Assembly: GCF_023343835.1 (NCBI RefSeq)
Contig: NC_064447.1
Location: forward strand, 12,119,501-12,183,500
Direction of reading: 5' to 3'
DNA length: 64,000 nt
From: Lagopus muta
Lineage: Eukaryota; Chordata; Aves; Galliformes; Phasianidae
In this document: positions 37,389-49,309 of the stretch, one piece after another
How the letters are laid out: every line of letters begins with the position of its first letter
How positions within the stretch are numbered: the first letter of the stretch is position 1
The notes under the pieces: model-generated
Seen by the model: only the letters and a program-made list of their open reading frames with translations
What the model was told of the DNA's origin: nothing
Databases searched by the model: none
Translations under genes and position numbers: made by a program

Positions 37389-38648
37389 TTAGTCTTTAAG
37401 CAAGTTTTCCGGCTTGGGGTAGCCAAAGAGCACAAAGTCTGCCTCATACAGCTTGTAGAGCTGCTGCCTCCAAGCCAGGGGGATTTTAGCAAACCAGTCA
37501 TCCTCCCAGCTGCTGGCAGTCCTGTTCCGGTAGCTGGGGGGGAAGCGGAGCAGCCTGTCCACCTTGAGAAGCTGCAAGAGATAAGCAGCGTCCTCATCCA
37601 GCGTCTCCAGCTTCCCGATGAAATCATAGTCTATCTGGCACGGGTGGCACAGCCGGTACACCTGCCGCCAGTGCTCGTTGAAAGGGGCCATCTTCTCTGT
37701 CCTGGGATCCAGTAAGTACTGGATGAAGTCCGAAAAGGAGACTTTGAGGCCGGCCCCGAAGGCCTCGCTAACAGAGGTGGGAAGGTTGGTATGGTTGGAG
37801 TACAGCTTTAGCATGGGGATGGCAAAACGCCGGTAGAACTCCTCGTTCTCCAGCTCAAATTTGCTGCGAAAGGCAGAGATGAGGCGGACAAAAGGGTCCC
37901 TCACGAAGAGGAACTTTGTGTATTTCTTCAGTTTGATCTTCATGAGATGCCGGGAGAATTTCCCGTATCGACGCCAGAATTTGTTGAAAGTCAAGTGGGT
38001 GCTGGTATTGTGGACGTGCTCCCGTGGGATGTCCAGGGGGTTCCGGTATGGGACTCCTTGGTCCAGCAGGCTCTCACTCAGCACAATCATCACCCGTTTC
38101 CAGTTGGTGCAGGCAACCTTGGGGACGTAGCAGTAGATGATGCCGTGGCGGTCATCCACAATCAGATGGTTGAGCTCATAGTTTGGGATGTCATCAAAGG
38201 AGCGCTCCTTGGTGGGGAAGGCAAAGCTGGAATTGGCACAAAACTCCCGCAGCGTTCTCTGCCTCTCTATCTGCAGCTTCTCTTGGTCCAAGCTGTTTCT
38301 GGCATTGTGCGTCGACCAGTCATAGCCCCGTATGTTCTCCTCCAAATTGCTCACCACAGGCTTGTTGGAGCCCTGGACGAGCAGCTGCTCTGTCTTTCGG
38401 GAAGTAGAGCTGTTCTGTTTCAGGCTTGAACTAAGCAGCTTTGCTAAAAACTCATCCACCTCTGGCAAGGCTTCCCAGTCCCCACCTGCAGTGATACCGG
38501 GGATGGACTCTGGGGAATGAGGCCTGGAAAAGGACGTGTGCAGGTAGAAGTGAGCTGTTCCCACGTTGTCCCAGTAGACGATGATCAGGAGGATCATGAA
38601 GATGGAGACCAGCACCACAGAGAGACGGAGGAGCCGTGCTTTGGTCAT
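37389..38648 (-). CDS. CHST12: carbohydrate sulfotransferase 12 (chondroitin 4-O-sulfotransferase 2)
   Basis: The protein has 419 residues in one exon; human CHST12, as I recall it, has about 414. It moves sulfate from PAPS to O-4 of GalNAc in chondroitin (and desulfated dermatan) in the Golgi lumen. It is a type II membrane protein: a short cytosolic MTKAR end, a signal anchor at about residues 8-26 (LLRLSVVLVSIFMILLIIVY), a variable stem to about 130, then the HNK-1-family sulfotransferase domain. The 5'-phosphosulfate loop is PKVACTNWKR (176-185) and the 3'-phosphate site is RDPFVRLISAF (250-260). Sequons occur at N79, N139 and N214. The start is set at MTKAR because this matches the mammalian N-terminus. 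An in-frame ATG at 38681 would add 11 residues (MGRPAIVVAVR). The stop TAA is at 37389-37391. Confidence 0.97.
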   Translation of the reverse strand: MTKARLLRLSVVLVSIFMILLIIVYWDNVGTAHFYLHTSFSRPHSPESIPGITAGGDWEALPEVDEFLAKLLSSSLKQNSSTSRKTEQLLVQGSNKPVVSNLEENIRGYDWSTHNARNSLDQEKLQIERQRTLREFCANSSFAFPTKERSFDDIPNYELNHLIVDDRHGIIYCYVPKVACTNWKRVMIVLSESLLDQGVPYRNPLDIPREHVHNTSTHLTFNKFWRRYGKFSRHLMKIKLKKYTKFLFVRDPFVRLISAFRSKFELENEEFYRRFAIPMLKLYSNHTNLPTSVSEAFGAGLKVSFSDFIQYLLDPRTEKMAPFNEHWRQVYRLCHPCQIDYDFIGKLETLDEDAAYLLQLLKVDRLLRFPPSYRNRTASSWEDDWFAKIPLAWRQQLYKLYEADFVLFGYPKPENLLKD

Positions 38649-38685
38649 CCTGACAGCTACCACAATAGCTGGCCTTCCCATGGAT

Positions 38686-38739
38686 TCACCTCTGGCTCGC
38701 AGAGCGAGGGCTGGGATCCTGCATGGTGCTGCAGACCAT
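38686..38739 (-). promoter_or_regulatory. short upstream ORF in the CHST12 leader
   Basis: In the same exon as the coding region, ATG GTC TGC opens a 17-codon frame that ends in TGA at 38688-38686. That is four bases before the in-frame extended ATG (38681) and about 37 before the conserved start (38648). It begins five bases inside the exon, so it should be present in every spliced mRNA. Confidence 0.55.
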
Positions 38740-38743
38740 GAGC

Positions 38744-41700
38744 CTGGAAAGGAACCAGAAATAAAGTTCAGTCAATTTCTTAACTACTCTGGTTTAGAGA
38801 CAATGACCTTGCACGATCAAGGCTCTGCACAGGGCTGACCATCTCACAGTATTGCACAGGAAGAGCTGTGTGCTCCCCAAGTACCTACAGTGGCTACACA
38901 GAGAGGCACCAATTCTCTTGTAGACAAAGCCCGACCTTCCCTCCTGTTGGCCCTCCTTTGGCAGTTTTAATAGCATCTGGTTCTGCAACTGAGCAGATGG
39001 GGTCATGAGATCTCAAAGTATCCCAGGGACAGACCACAGCCTTCAGCTTCTGCTCCAGCTCCTTCCTCGAGGAGGAAAAGCTGCACTCATCCTATGAACC
39101 GGGGGACGCTGTCAGGAGTGTACATTCGGGCTCCTAGAGGCTAGCCTGGAATTCACTTGAAAGCTCTGATTTTCTGTCCAAAAGGAGACATAACATGTTA
39201 CAAGTTTACTCATTTCCATAGCAACAAAGGTTTGTTCATCACTCTCCAGCTTCCTGAATCGCACGATTTTATCAGGAGTTCTGTTTCCATTTAAAAACAA
39301 ATAAACAAAAATATTAACATTTCAGGCCTCAAGTTATCAGAGGGAAGTGTAGGAGTATTAAAAATCTAAAACCATACACAGAAAGTACCAACTGCCTTGC
39401 AGACCTCCTTGATTTTTAAGCATGTCTAACACACCAAGCAAGAGGGCTCGATCCATGACTTCAGCTTTTGGGATCACACTGCAGTCCCATCTCGCCCATA
39501 AAGACACTCTGAGCCACTGTACTAAAAACAAAAGCCTTATCAGACTTCTAAACACGTAGGCACATTGCCTCAGTGGCTAAAGAAAGCTTGTGTTGACAGA
39601 ACATCACCGACCGAACACACTGTTTCATCTAATCTGTGCGAAGGCACCCAGAGGATGTCACCTCCACCACCTTTCTTGGTAACTACTTCATTTTGTCAAG
39701 GGCAGCAATTACACCAACAGCTTTCCTGTGAGAACCCACAGGGACGCAACCCTGACAAGAGCTAAGCATCAATAAAAACCTGCAAGAATGATTACTTTTA
39801 GCCAAATTGTTTCTGAGATTAAGGATGCTCTGGTAGATCTCCGTCCACTTCTGGGCTGTGTGCAAGTCAGTCACTTTCCCAGCTTAACATAACGTTTCTG
39901 TCAGCACCACCCCTAACAGCTCCCAGTCTCCAAAGGCAGGTGAGAAATCACTGTTACATGATCCTTCCTGGAGGGTGCAGAGATTCCTTCTCGTGGCTGT
40001 TGGATGAACACAAAGATGTTCACTCCTCACCAGCAGGTGCGAGGTTCGACAGTCCCAACAGTCCTGAACACCCCAGAATTGAGGAGCAAAGACTGACAGC
40101 AGTGGAGGAATAATGCAGGAAAGTGAGGAGCAGCTCTATGACATTTTGGGAGAGAATTCAAAGCCTGCTGTTTCACACAGACTACCTGTGAGGGTTAGAA
40201 TCAAAAGCCAAGCACAAAAGTGGGCACCCCACAGTCTTGGAAAGATTATTCCCTAGCCAGTTCAGTTCTTGGATAGCACCAACCCTATGCTGTATATGGA
40301 TGCAAAGAACCCCAGAGTCCAGATGTGCAGAAGTACTGAACCCCTTTGCTCTCTATGGGCAACACGCTCAGCACCTGTGAAAGCTACAGAAGCCTTAAAT
40401 TGAGTCACTTGTCTAAAGAGCCACCTCCATGGCTGTGTTCATGCCTCAGACACAGCAGATTTTAACAAGCAAAGTCCTGATTTCAAGCACTGGACCAAAA
40501 CCATTAGACCAGAATTTACTAATGAACAGGAACAACATCAAAGCATTAGCCCAGTTTGTCCCAAAAGATGTAAAATGCAGAACTGTGGGTTTGGGATTTT
40601 TCCACCAATGTATTTATTTGCATTTTGGAGGTAGGGAGAGCCAGAAACTCAGCATAGCTGTAGCCTACCACGTGCCATCACAGTGCAGCACCAACGGCTG
40701 TGCTCCTTGGAGTCAGGCTCTTATCCCACATCTCAAAAGGAGCTGGAAGAACCAGGCAGACACAACACACAGCACTCTGCAGAGCAAAGCACCACTCAGC
40801 AGCAATTCTCTAGGTTTAGCTCATTCAGGATAAGGATGGATCAAATCTAGGAAGAAGCACCCAGAGATGAGCATGGAGTTAAGGAAGGGGAAAATTACAT
40901 ATGTGCGTCAGCACTCCAGGCCAGCATCTCAGCCCAACAACAGAAGATAATGGAGTGATGCTGCCAAGCCTACTGCTTGGCACATCTCTGGTTGTGCATT
41001 TTGCCTCAATCTGTTCTTGCTTTTGAGACAGTTAGCTGTTCAGGGCAGGGAATGCTTCCTATTCTGGATGAATACGGCGCCTGCTGCGTACACAATCCCT
41101 AGCACGCTGGGTTTCAGGGTGGCTGGAATGCAATAAGTCTGGAAAGCTGCAAAGAGCATCCATCCTTTCTTGCCATCTCCCCATGCCCAGCAGCTCCCAC
41201 AGCTCCAGGCTGCTGCCAGCATTTCTACAGAGCTGTCCCACCCAGTGCAGACAGATTATACTCTCAGCACCAATAGAAGAAGCCCAGCACTGTGTGTGGC
41301 ACAGCCAGCACACGCATTCCTCTGGGTAAATGGAAGGATGCTCCTCATTAGAGCCACCCCGATCACATCGCTCCCTCCAGAAGCCCAAGGGTTCGTGACT
41401 GCTTTCCAGGACACAGCGCACAGCCTCAGCATTTGGCTTTCTCAAGTCACACAGCAGAGAGCAGCACAGAATTGAAATGACTCTGCTCCCATTGACTCTG
41501 TCAGCAACTGAGAGGAACCCTGGAAAAGAACAGTAGTGCAACTTAATTTCTTCTCCTGAGAAAGCTGCCGCAGAACACAGAGTTACTCTATTGACTATGA
41601 TACATCCTCTTTCTGAGCACTTCATAAAGGATGCCAGGCTGAAAGCACAAATTAGAGGTCTCTGAGCACATCAGAGGGAACGTGCCTTCATTCTCCCCTT

Positions 41701-43704
41701 GCCAGAATCAAGAGGAAAACCTCCAGGAGAAGCCAAGAATTTACATTCAAGTTTAACCCAAAGTCACCAGCCAACAAGAATGTGCACCAGGATCCATACA
41801 AAGCTGCTTCTGTGACACGATGCCTGCAAACTGGGAAACGGACCAAGTGCTATAATCATCCTACACAGCCTCCTGAACAGCCGTCACGGGATTATCTCCA
41901 ACCTGAACTTTGCCTGGGGGCAAACCGATGGCTTTTCTCCCAGCCTCAGTCATGACAGACACCGAGGTGCAAAGTCACCGCTGCCATCCCCTCCTTCACA
42001 AGGTACCACGTCAAATAACCATCTCTCCAGATGGTTCAAAATCCACTTAAACCAGAAATGAAGGGGAGGCCTCCCCCAGCTCTTATTGCAAAAGCCATTG
42101 CAGATCTGGCTCCTTGGGGATTTGGAAACCCTACTTGCACTTCACAGCCAGTTCGTAACCGTTTGTTCTGAGGGCAAACATCAGCTTAAGCAACTCCTGT
42201 CTCTTTCTTCCTGTCCTCTCTACAACACATCTGTGCAGCGATGTTCTCTCACTGCAGAAAGTAACTCCAGCTCTGCTTGTTCCTTTGCTGGAGCAAGAAG
42301 GTCTACAGAAAATAAGAACTCACATACAGATCCATGCTGGAGACAATGGACACAACTCTGCTGTTAACAGCACTGTGCCTCCAAAGGTTTCAGTTTCGCA
42401 TTTCTCCTCACTTTGCATCCTCCCAGGTTTGCTCCCGGCTCCCTCTGGGGATGCAGACACAGCCCAGGCACAGAGAATTGGCTCACCTGCTGCACAGCCT
42501 GTTTGCCCACACTTGGGGAGCTACAGGACATCACACAACCTTGCTCAGCCTTCACTTCTCAAGGTGGAAAGCAGTGAAATAAGAACTTTTTTAAACACAT
42601 AGAAAATAAATTCAAACCAACGCTTGTCCTTGTGGCAATTCGATTCACCAGCAGTCACTACGCAACCCATGCAGCTTTCTTCACCCATGTGCAGAGGAGC
42701 ACACCTGCTGCAGGTGAGGCTAAGGGAATTAGCAGGCTGCAGGGCAGTCAAACCAAACAAACCTCCGCAAGTGCAGGGGAACAAACTCCCCTCATCCACA
42801 GACAACGCACCAATAACCAGAACAAACTTCATTTTTGTCCATCACTCAACACACTGCTTCTCCTAAGCTCTACCAAAACCCAGCGTAGAGCAGGGAAGTT
42901 TTAACCTCGGTGACAACGTCCAGCATTTACTGAATCACATAAACGCAGGGCGTAAATGAGAAAAATAAAAGAACATCTTGATGGACACAGCTATGCCACC
43001 ACAAAGGCGGGTTTGTACAGCCGTGCCAGTGCCAGGCTCCTCTCTCTTAACACCCATCCTAGGAAGTCGCCTCGATAACCCTATTCCCAATGCTCCCAGG
43101 AGGAACCAGCCCAAGGCAGCGTGCTCTGCTCGCTCCTGACCCCCATCCGAGCTCCCAGCCCTCCCGGCGGCACGAGCACAGAAGATCGCAGCGTGTCCCG
43201 GTGCCCGCAGCCAACACAAACCTGGAGCCTTTGGTGCACGTCAACATCGGCTCCAAAAGGCTCCAAATCAGCGCCCCGCCGGCCGCGTTCGCCTCGGAAA
43301 TGCTTTATTTAAGAGCGGTCTCGCAGCTCAAGCTCCGTCTGAAGTTCCGTCTTTCAAGTTTTCAAGCCGTCCATCGCGGTGCAGGCTGTCCCCGCTCCGC
43401 AGCGACGGCTCGGCTGCTAAAAGCCACGCACCTCGCTGGGACGGAAAGCTCTCTGCCTGCTCACCGCTCCCCGGCTTTGAGCCGCAGAGCAGCACGGAAA
43501 GCAAAGCGCACACACAGCTCCGCAGACCCCACCCGAGGGGCCGGTTAAAGGCCCACCGCCCCCAGCCGAGGGGGAAAGCCAGCGTCCGCGCACCGCCGCG
43601 CTCACCCGCCGCCCCGCCGGGACGGACGGCACGGGACGGCGCTGAAGCCCTGGAGCAGCCCCGAGGGCGCAGGGCGGATGCGGGCACGGCGGCGCTGCCA
43701 TTAC
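38744..43704 (-). other. 5'UTR intron of CHST12
   Basis: The acceptor CTGGTTCCTTTCCAG lies just before 38743. The best donor on the minus strand is GGCAGCAG/GTAATG at 43704 in the CpG island. Nothing recognisable as a gene lies inside this roughly 5 kb stretch. Confidence 0.55.
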
Positions 43705-44180
43705 CTGCTGCCACCGGGAGGTCCCGGCCGCCCTCGGGACCGCCGCTTTCCTCAGCCCCCGGCCCGGCTGCGCGGCAACGGAACGAAGCGGCGGCCGCTC
43801 CCACCGACCGTCCTCAGCGAAGGGCCGCTCCGCCGCTACCCGCTCCGCCAATACCCGCGGCCGCCGGCCCCGCCCCGCCCCGCCCCGCCGTGGGCGGCCC
43901 CGCGTTCACCTCCCGCGCGGGCAGCGGGGCCGGCGACGGCGCTTCCCTCCACCTTCCCCCCCTTCCCCCTGTCCCGTCCCGCCGCCCCCCGCTGCTGCCG
44001 CCTCTCGCGAGACGCCGGCACGGGCAGCTCGGCGGGGCCGTGGCGCAGGCGCTGCTCCGCCCGTCGGCGGGAGGCCCGGCCCGGAGCGCGATCCCGCCGG
44101 AGGTCGCTTCTGCCGTTCGAAGCCGCGGCCGGCCCTCAGTCCCTACGGGAGCGGGGCTCGGGCGTCGCGGAGCCGGCCAT
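43560..44180 (-). promoter_or_regulatory. CpG-island promoter and probable first exon of CHST12
   Basis: This is the densest CpG cluster of the right half. A GC-box array (plus strand CCCCGCCCCGCCCCGCC, about 43869-43890) sits upstream, in minus-strand terms, of a probable noncoding exon ending at 43705 with CAG/GTAATG. There is no TATA box. Bidirectional activity towards 44.2 kb is possible, but I see no gene there. Confidence 0.65.
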
Positions 44181-46419
44181 TTTCCTGCTGGTTGAAGGAG
44201 GAAACGGCGCGGCTTTTGGGGGTCTGTCGCAGTAGACGGGAGCAGGATGTAAGCGGTGACACAGCACAGCCAAAGGCTGCTGCTCGAAAAGCACACGATG
44301 GTTTAAATTCCATCTCCTACTCGTAGAGATCGAGAAAAGTCCTCAGGAGAGGAGCGGGAGGTGGCTGTGGGCTGCAGCCTCCGTTGCAGCGGCTCTCAAA
44401 GCTGCAAACAGTACTTCCACGTTCTGCTTCTGAGCTCTCAGCCCCCACGTTTCATATTTCTTAACATCAGCTTGAAACGTAGGTTTTACAGGCAGGGAAA
44501 CGGGCGCATCGCACGGCCCCGCGCCCTTCACAGCAGCTGAGGCCAATGGTCCGACTCGTGACAGCCTCCCTGCAGAGATGCAGCCTCAAAGCAGTGCATC
44601 AGACTCCAGCCCTTGCTTTAAATAGCTCTGAACACTGCAACTTTTCATGGTGATTCAGCCCAAAGGTATGCAGTGGAGATGGACGCACTCGGAAAACTCC
44701 ACTTTTCCCTCGCTTTTGCTCCTTCAGTGCTCGCAGGTCACGTGAGGCTTTGTAAATAGAGGTTGGCTTAAGCCTTGGTAGCCCAGGTTTGTTTTACAGA
44801 CACGATGTGCTTATTTTATCTGTCTTTCTTTGTATCTTCATTTATGTGAGAGTCCACACAAGGAACAAGTTTTCCTGACCTCTCTGCTTTGCAGTTGCAC
44901 CTCCTCCTACTTAGTAAGTAAAATGGGTTGCATTCTCATGCCCCTTCACATGCTTGTATTGCATCCCACTACAGGAGTTTGAGGTATTTTACAAATAAAC
45001 ATAATTTAAGCGTCCTTGTCCCCGCAGTGAACTACACCTCATCTTCCTGCCGGGTTGCAAAGCAGGAGGCACAGAGGGATGGAGATGATCCCAGTGTCAC
45101 AGCAAGTCAGACAGAGCACATAGGATTTTTTGCAAGTCCTGCAGCTGTAAAAATGGTTTTGATCCACGTGAGGAATGCGTGAACCTACCTGAGAATGTCA
45201 GCTTTAAATGCTTCTTGGCAGACCCAGGAGAGCAGTCAGGTCTCTGTGCTCTGGCATGAAGTCATTGTTCAATGGAATGACCAGAACGACTTTATTTGAA
45301 ACACATTTAAAAGCTGGAAAAAGAACAATTGAGAAGGCTGCTGGCTGGAGCTGTACGTTCCAAAGAGAATAACCTCATTCCCGCTATTAACATCCAGACT
45401 AGCTCTTATCAGGGTCTTCGCGTATCACCACACTGCTTCTCCTGGCTGCAGTCAGACCTGAAATGCTTGCCACCTGGAAAAGAGCTTGCAGCAGACTCTG
45501 GCTGCTCCCACAGCCAAACATCTGCACACCCAAAGAGCGTTCCAAGGAGTGCATCACACCTCTCAGCTCCACAGGAATGGCAGAGAAGAAAGGCAAAGGT
45601 ATTTTTGGGCCTTTTCCACTTGGATCTAGTGGTCAGGGAACCTGCTGGATATGGCTGCCATCCACACATTTGCCCTGGGAAAAAGGCAGTGTGGGTTTCA
45701 TCTTGTAGGAGAGCACCGCTGGGAAAATGAGGTTTTCTTCTTGCCCTCTGTTAACAGCTTGTTTGTCTTAAAGTGAAACTAATACCTAACGCACATGGAA
45801 CAGAAGTAGGGTAGAAAAAGTCATATAGAAAATGTAAGTTCCCATTCCCCACTGCTTTTCAGCAACACAGAAGCTAAAATGCAGACTAAGGCATGAACCT
45901 CCTGAACCCACCCCTGTGGGTAGTGGTAGCAGGGGCCTCACACCTCGTCTGTTAGAGAACTATTGTTGACTACTGACTACATTGTTGACTATTTCTGTTT
46001 CATTCCTTGCCAGATTCACTGACAAAAGAAACAATCCTCAGGGCAGAACAATCAGTGTTTTAAAAGTTTCGCCTTGCCTCTCTCCTTAATGAAGTGCAAT
46101 GAGCCATAGAGCAGAGCTCTGTGTCCAAACACAACATCAGAGCCTATGATGACCCAAGCTATGGACTCTGTCACTGCTCTGAGAGTCAGGATTTCACACA
46201 GCCAACGCCACTCCTCAATATCAAAGCTCTCTTCAGGGGCACGTTTGTGACAATGATCACATTTTAATGTTGGGGAAGATGGCAAAAAGGTTGTGTTGTC
46301 CTGACCAAATTCTGGGCAATTCCCAGAAGGCAACACAGAGTGGCCAGGGACCCTGTGTCCACAGGGAAAACATTGAGAGATCCACAGAGTGAAAATGCTA
46401 TCACAGATCATTGCTCATC

Positions 46420-46800
46420 TTCCTTCACCTCATCTTCTCCTTTTATTTCTCCTTCCTGCACAACCCCAATTCTCTTCAGGACAAAGAATCTCTACATAGG
46501 GATTCCCATACATTGCCCTCCAAATCACTGCCTTCCATCTATCATTCCTGACGTTCTACACCCCAGTCCATACCAGACACCTCATCCTCTGCCTTTCTAC
46601 TAATCCACCCTCTTGTCTTGTCCCTCATATTCTTTTCATCCACCAACCTCACACTGCTTTCAACTCTTTTTCATTTGCTCTTTTTTTTACCACTTTGTAT
46701 CACACACACAGTCTCCATTCTACATCTCCACTCCTCAAGTTTCCTCTCCTTCCATCCACTACATCCTACATTTCCACACTGCTTTTAAGCACTAACTTCC
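46420..46800 (+). repeat. G-poor, pyrimidine-rich tract
   Basis: By my count only about 6 percent of the plus-strand bases are G from 46441 to 46800. Between 46621 and 46800 there are about seven. The tract is C/T-rich with interspersed A, not a simple microsatellite. Confidence 0.75.
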
Positions 46801-48133
46801 CTTGTGACTTGTTTCCTCATTTCCTTGTCTTGATGGGTTTTGCTTGATAAACGCAGCTCAGGGGCATTCGAGGTTCTTCAAAGGAGGTGCTGTCCTGATG
46901 TTTGCAATCATAACAGAGCTGCTGTTACCCCTAATGAGTCCTGGAGGGATGGATGCAGCTTTGCCATGGTTAGAATGGAGGTGATGGGGACTGCTCAGGG
47001 CTGAGCCCCTGCAAGTCAGTCATTGGGACTCTAGTGGAGAATCCATTAGGAGTGAAGGACGTGCTGGTAAAAGACCATTCGTTAGGCTTTCTTTCCAGCA
47101 ACAGCAAGATCAATAAGTAATTAACTTTCTGCAATAGGATTTTTGCAAGAAAAATCACGGTTCCCCCCAAAACACTGGCAGCTTCTCAATTCTGCCCACA
47201 ACAGAAACCTTCAGTTTCTCTCCATCCTTTCTCCTCCTCGTCATCCTCTGGAAAACACATCAGTCAGGCAGCAACAGCAGCAACTCAGCACCAAGGCCTG
47301 AGGTAAGGTTCATAAACAGAGGTGTAAAGAATCCACAAAGTAACCAGGGCAGCAACAAGCGTGCAGGGGATCTTTTTGATTTCCTAGGGGAGAGACGACT
47401 TACGACAGCACCATCACTCTCAGTTACAACTCCTGCTGCCCCAGTAACACCCAAATTTATTGGCCAATTTCAGCCAAACCATACAGAAGGGATGAAAACA
47501 CTCCCAGGCAGTGAGTTTATAGGAAGGACTGGTACACTGACTGCATAGCAAAGTGCACACAAAACCCCAGAGGAGTGTTCCAAGCGGGATAAAGTTGATG
47601 CATGGAGATACTCTCTTTACTTTTGATTATTTCCTTGGACTCTGAATGTGGAATGCTTTGCTTATTCTTTGTACCTGCTGAAGAAAGGAGTAGATTTCCT
47701 CCCCGACCTTATCCTTTCTATTGAAAGTGCCAGCAGGGCTCCAAAAACATGAGGGTGCTACACTAGAGTTTCCCATGAAAGAAAATGGATGTATCTGAAT
47801 TGCTTTTGAGAAGCAAGGCTGCAGGCACAAAATACTGTGAGTGGAGTCACAGATACTAGCTTGAAAACTAGCAGCTGGTGCAAGATGCATGGGAAATGGT
47901 ATTGGATCAGTGCAGGGCCATGGCAACATTGCATCCAACTCATCCCCATGCAGGCAAGAGGGGCACAGGACCTCTAAGCTGATTCAGACAGAGGAACTCT
48001 GACAGAAAATAATTAAGTTATTTGGGAGTAGAAGTGCCCAAGGTCACCTTGCAAAGCCTCTTCTGCTCAAGGACTGATTTGTCATTCCATTTGCAGCTCT
48101 TACCAGGGGAAAAAAACAACAGAGGATGGAGGC

Positions 48134-48154
48134 GGGGGGGGGGGGGGGGGGGGG
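48134..48154 (+). repeat. G21 homopolymer run
   Basis: Twenty-one consecutive G within a GGAGGC...GGAAG purine tract. The exact length may be an assembly artefact. Confidence 0.85.
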
Positions 48155-49266
48155 AAGAAAAAGGGAATTGCATCAAGTTACAGACTGGTTCTGTTTCTTC
48201 TCAGTCCCTTAGGATCTATTTTGGTATATAATTATTACAGTATATAATTACAGCATAGAAGGGTATTCTTCCTCCTCCACTGACATGGCTCAGGAGGCAT
48301 TCAAACCTTGAGGGAAGGGACCAAGATCCCTGAACCTTGTATTCAAAGCACCAGATTAACAGGTCATCAGATAAACAATTAGAGCATAGATCAACCATCG
48401 CTCAGACCTACAAAATTACTGTGTTGGTGTGCTAAGCATGGCAAAGAGCTAAGTGTCTGGGCCACATACCCATAAGAAACACCAATACTTTGATCTCTCT
48501 CTTGATTTACTTGCATATCCTAACAAGTACCTCCAGTTTCGATCTGCAAGTTTTCAACTACCAGAACAATATTTATTCTTCTTTGGTTTTTACTCATCTA
48601 TAAAAACTGAAGCAACCCCAAAGCAGCAGAAGGGAATCCCAAGTTTGTGCTCAACAGCGGTGGGTGCCTGCCCAAGGGTGAGCACAGCCCCATGCACACG
48701 AAGGCACAGAGGCCAGGAGCAGTGCCAGGCAAGGAGCTCAGCCTGGTTTCTTCCAAAGTCTGGTCTGCAACTCTTTCAGACCTCTTTGATTCAGCCCTTG
48801 CAATATCCAAATTTTGCTCACACATGCCAAAATACTTCTTTTACCAGCTGCTTGAAGGGCTGCTTTGATGTGGATTAAACAGCAATCTGGGGCTAGCACC
48901 TTGCTTTTAGAACACTGCTGGTGAGACATCAATCTTCTGCTACTGCACAGAAGCCTTAAAACACAACAAGGCATCAACAGAGCTGGTTTGATTTAGGATC
49001 AATAAGCAGATAAGAGCAGCTCTAAATAAGTTACACTGGGAGTAAAAATAGCAGAGAACAAGATGCAACCCAAAACACATCAAGAAATCTCAGTACTTCT
49101 GCCCAGTCAATTAATTTCCTTTCACATTATTAGTTGTATCATTAAGGAAGACTCATTCTCATGGATGAAATTCACTGACATTAAAAATGACTGTTTCTTT
49201 CCCAGATATCTATTAGAGAAGACAGATCTCAGGGCAGATGGTGCAAGTCTGAATAATCTGTATAAA

Positions 49267-49309
49267 AATAAAGCTGTGGTTAATGACTCAAAAAAAAAAA
49301 AAAAAAAAA
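49267..49309 (+). repeat. AATAAA followed by a 20-base poly(A) tract
   Basis: AATAAAG is followed 17 bases later by A20 (49290-49309). This is the spacing of a real mRNA 3' end and suggests a retrocopied tail. Confidence 0.5.

Noticed and set aside
37947-38429. 160-codon plus-strand frame over CHST12
   Set aside because: It is the mirror frame of the CHST12 coding exon.
38649-38681. Using the first in-frame ATG (38681) as the CHST12 start
   Set aside because: The conserved vertebrate protein starts MTKAR at 38648. The upstream ATG has T at -3, a weaker context. It is kept only as an alternative.
43328-44296. Several 140-185 codon frames on both strands at 43.3-44.3 kb
   Set aside because: All lie in the CHST12 CpG island, show Ala/Arg/Gly/Pro bias and overlap each other. 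Low stop density in GC-rich DNA explains them.
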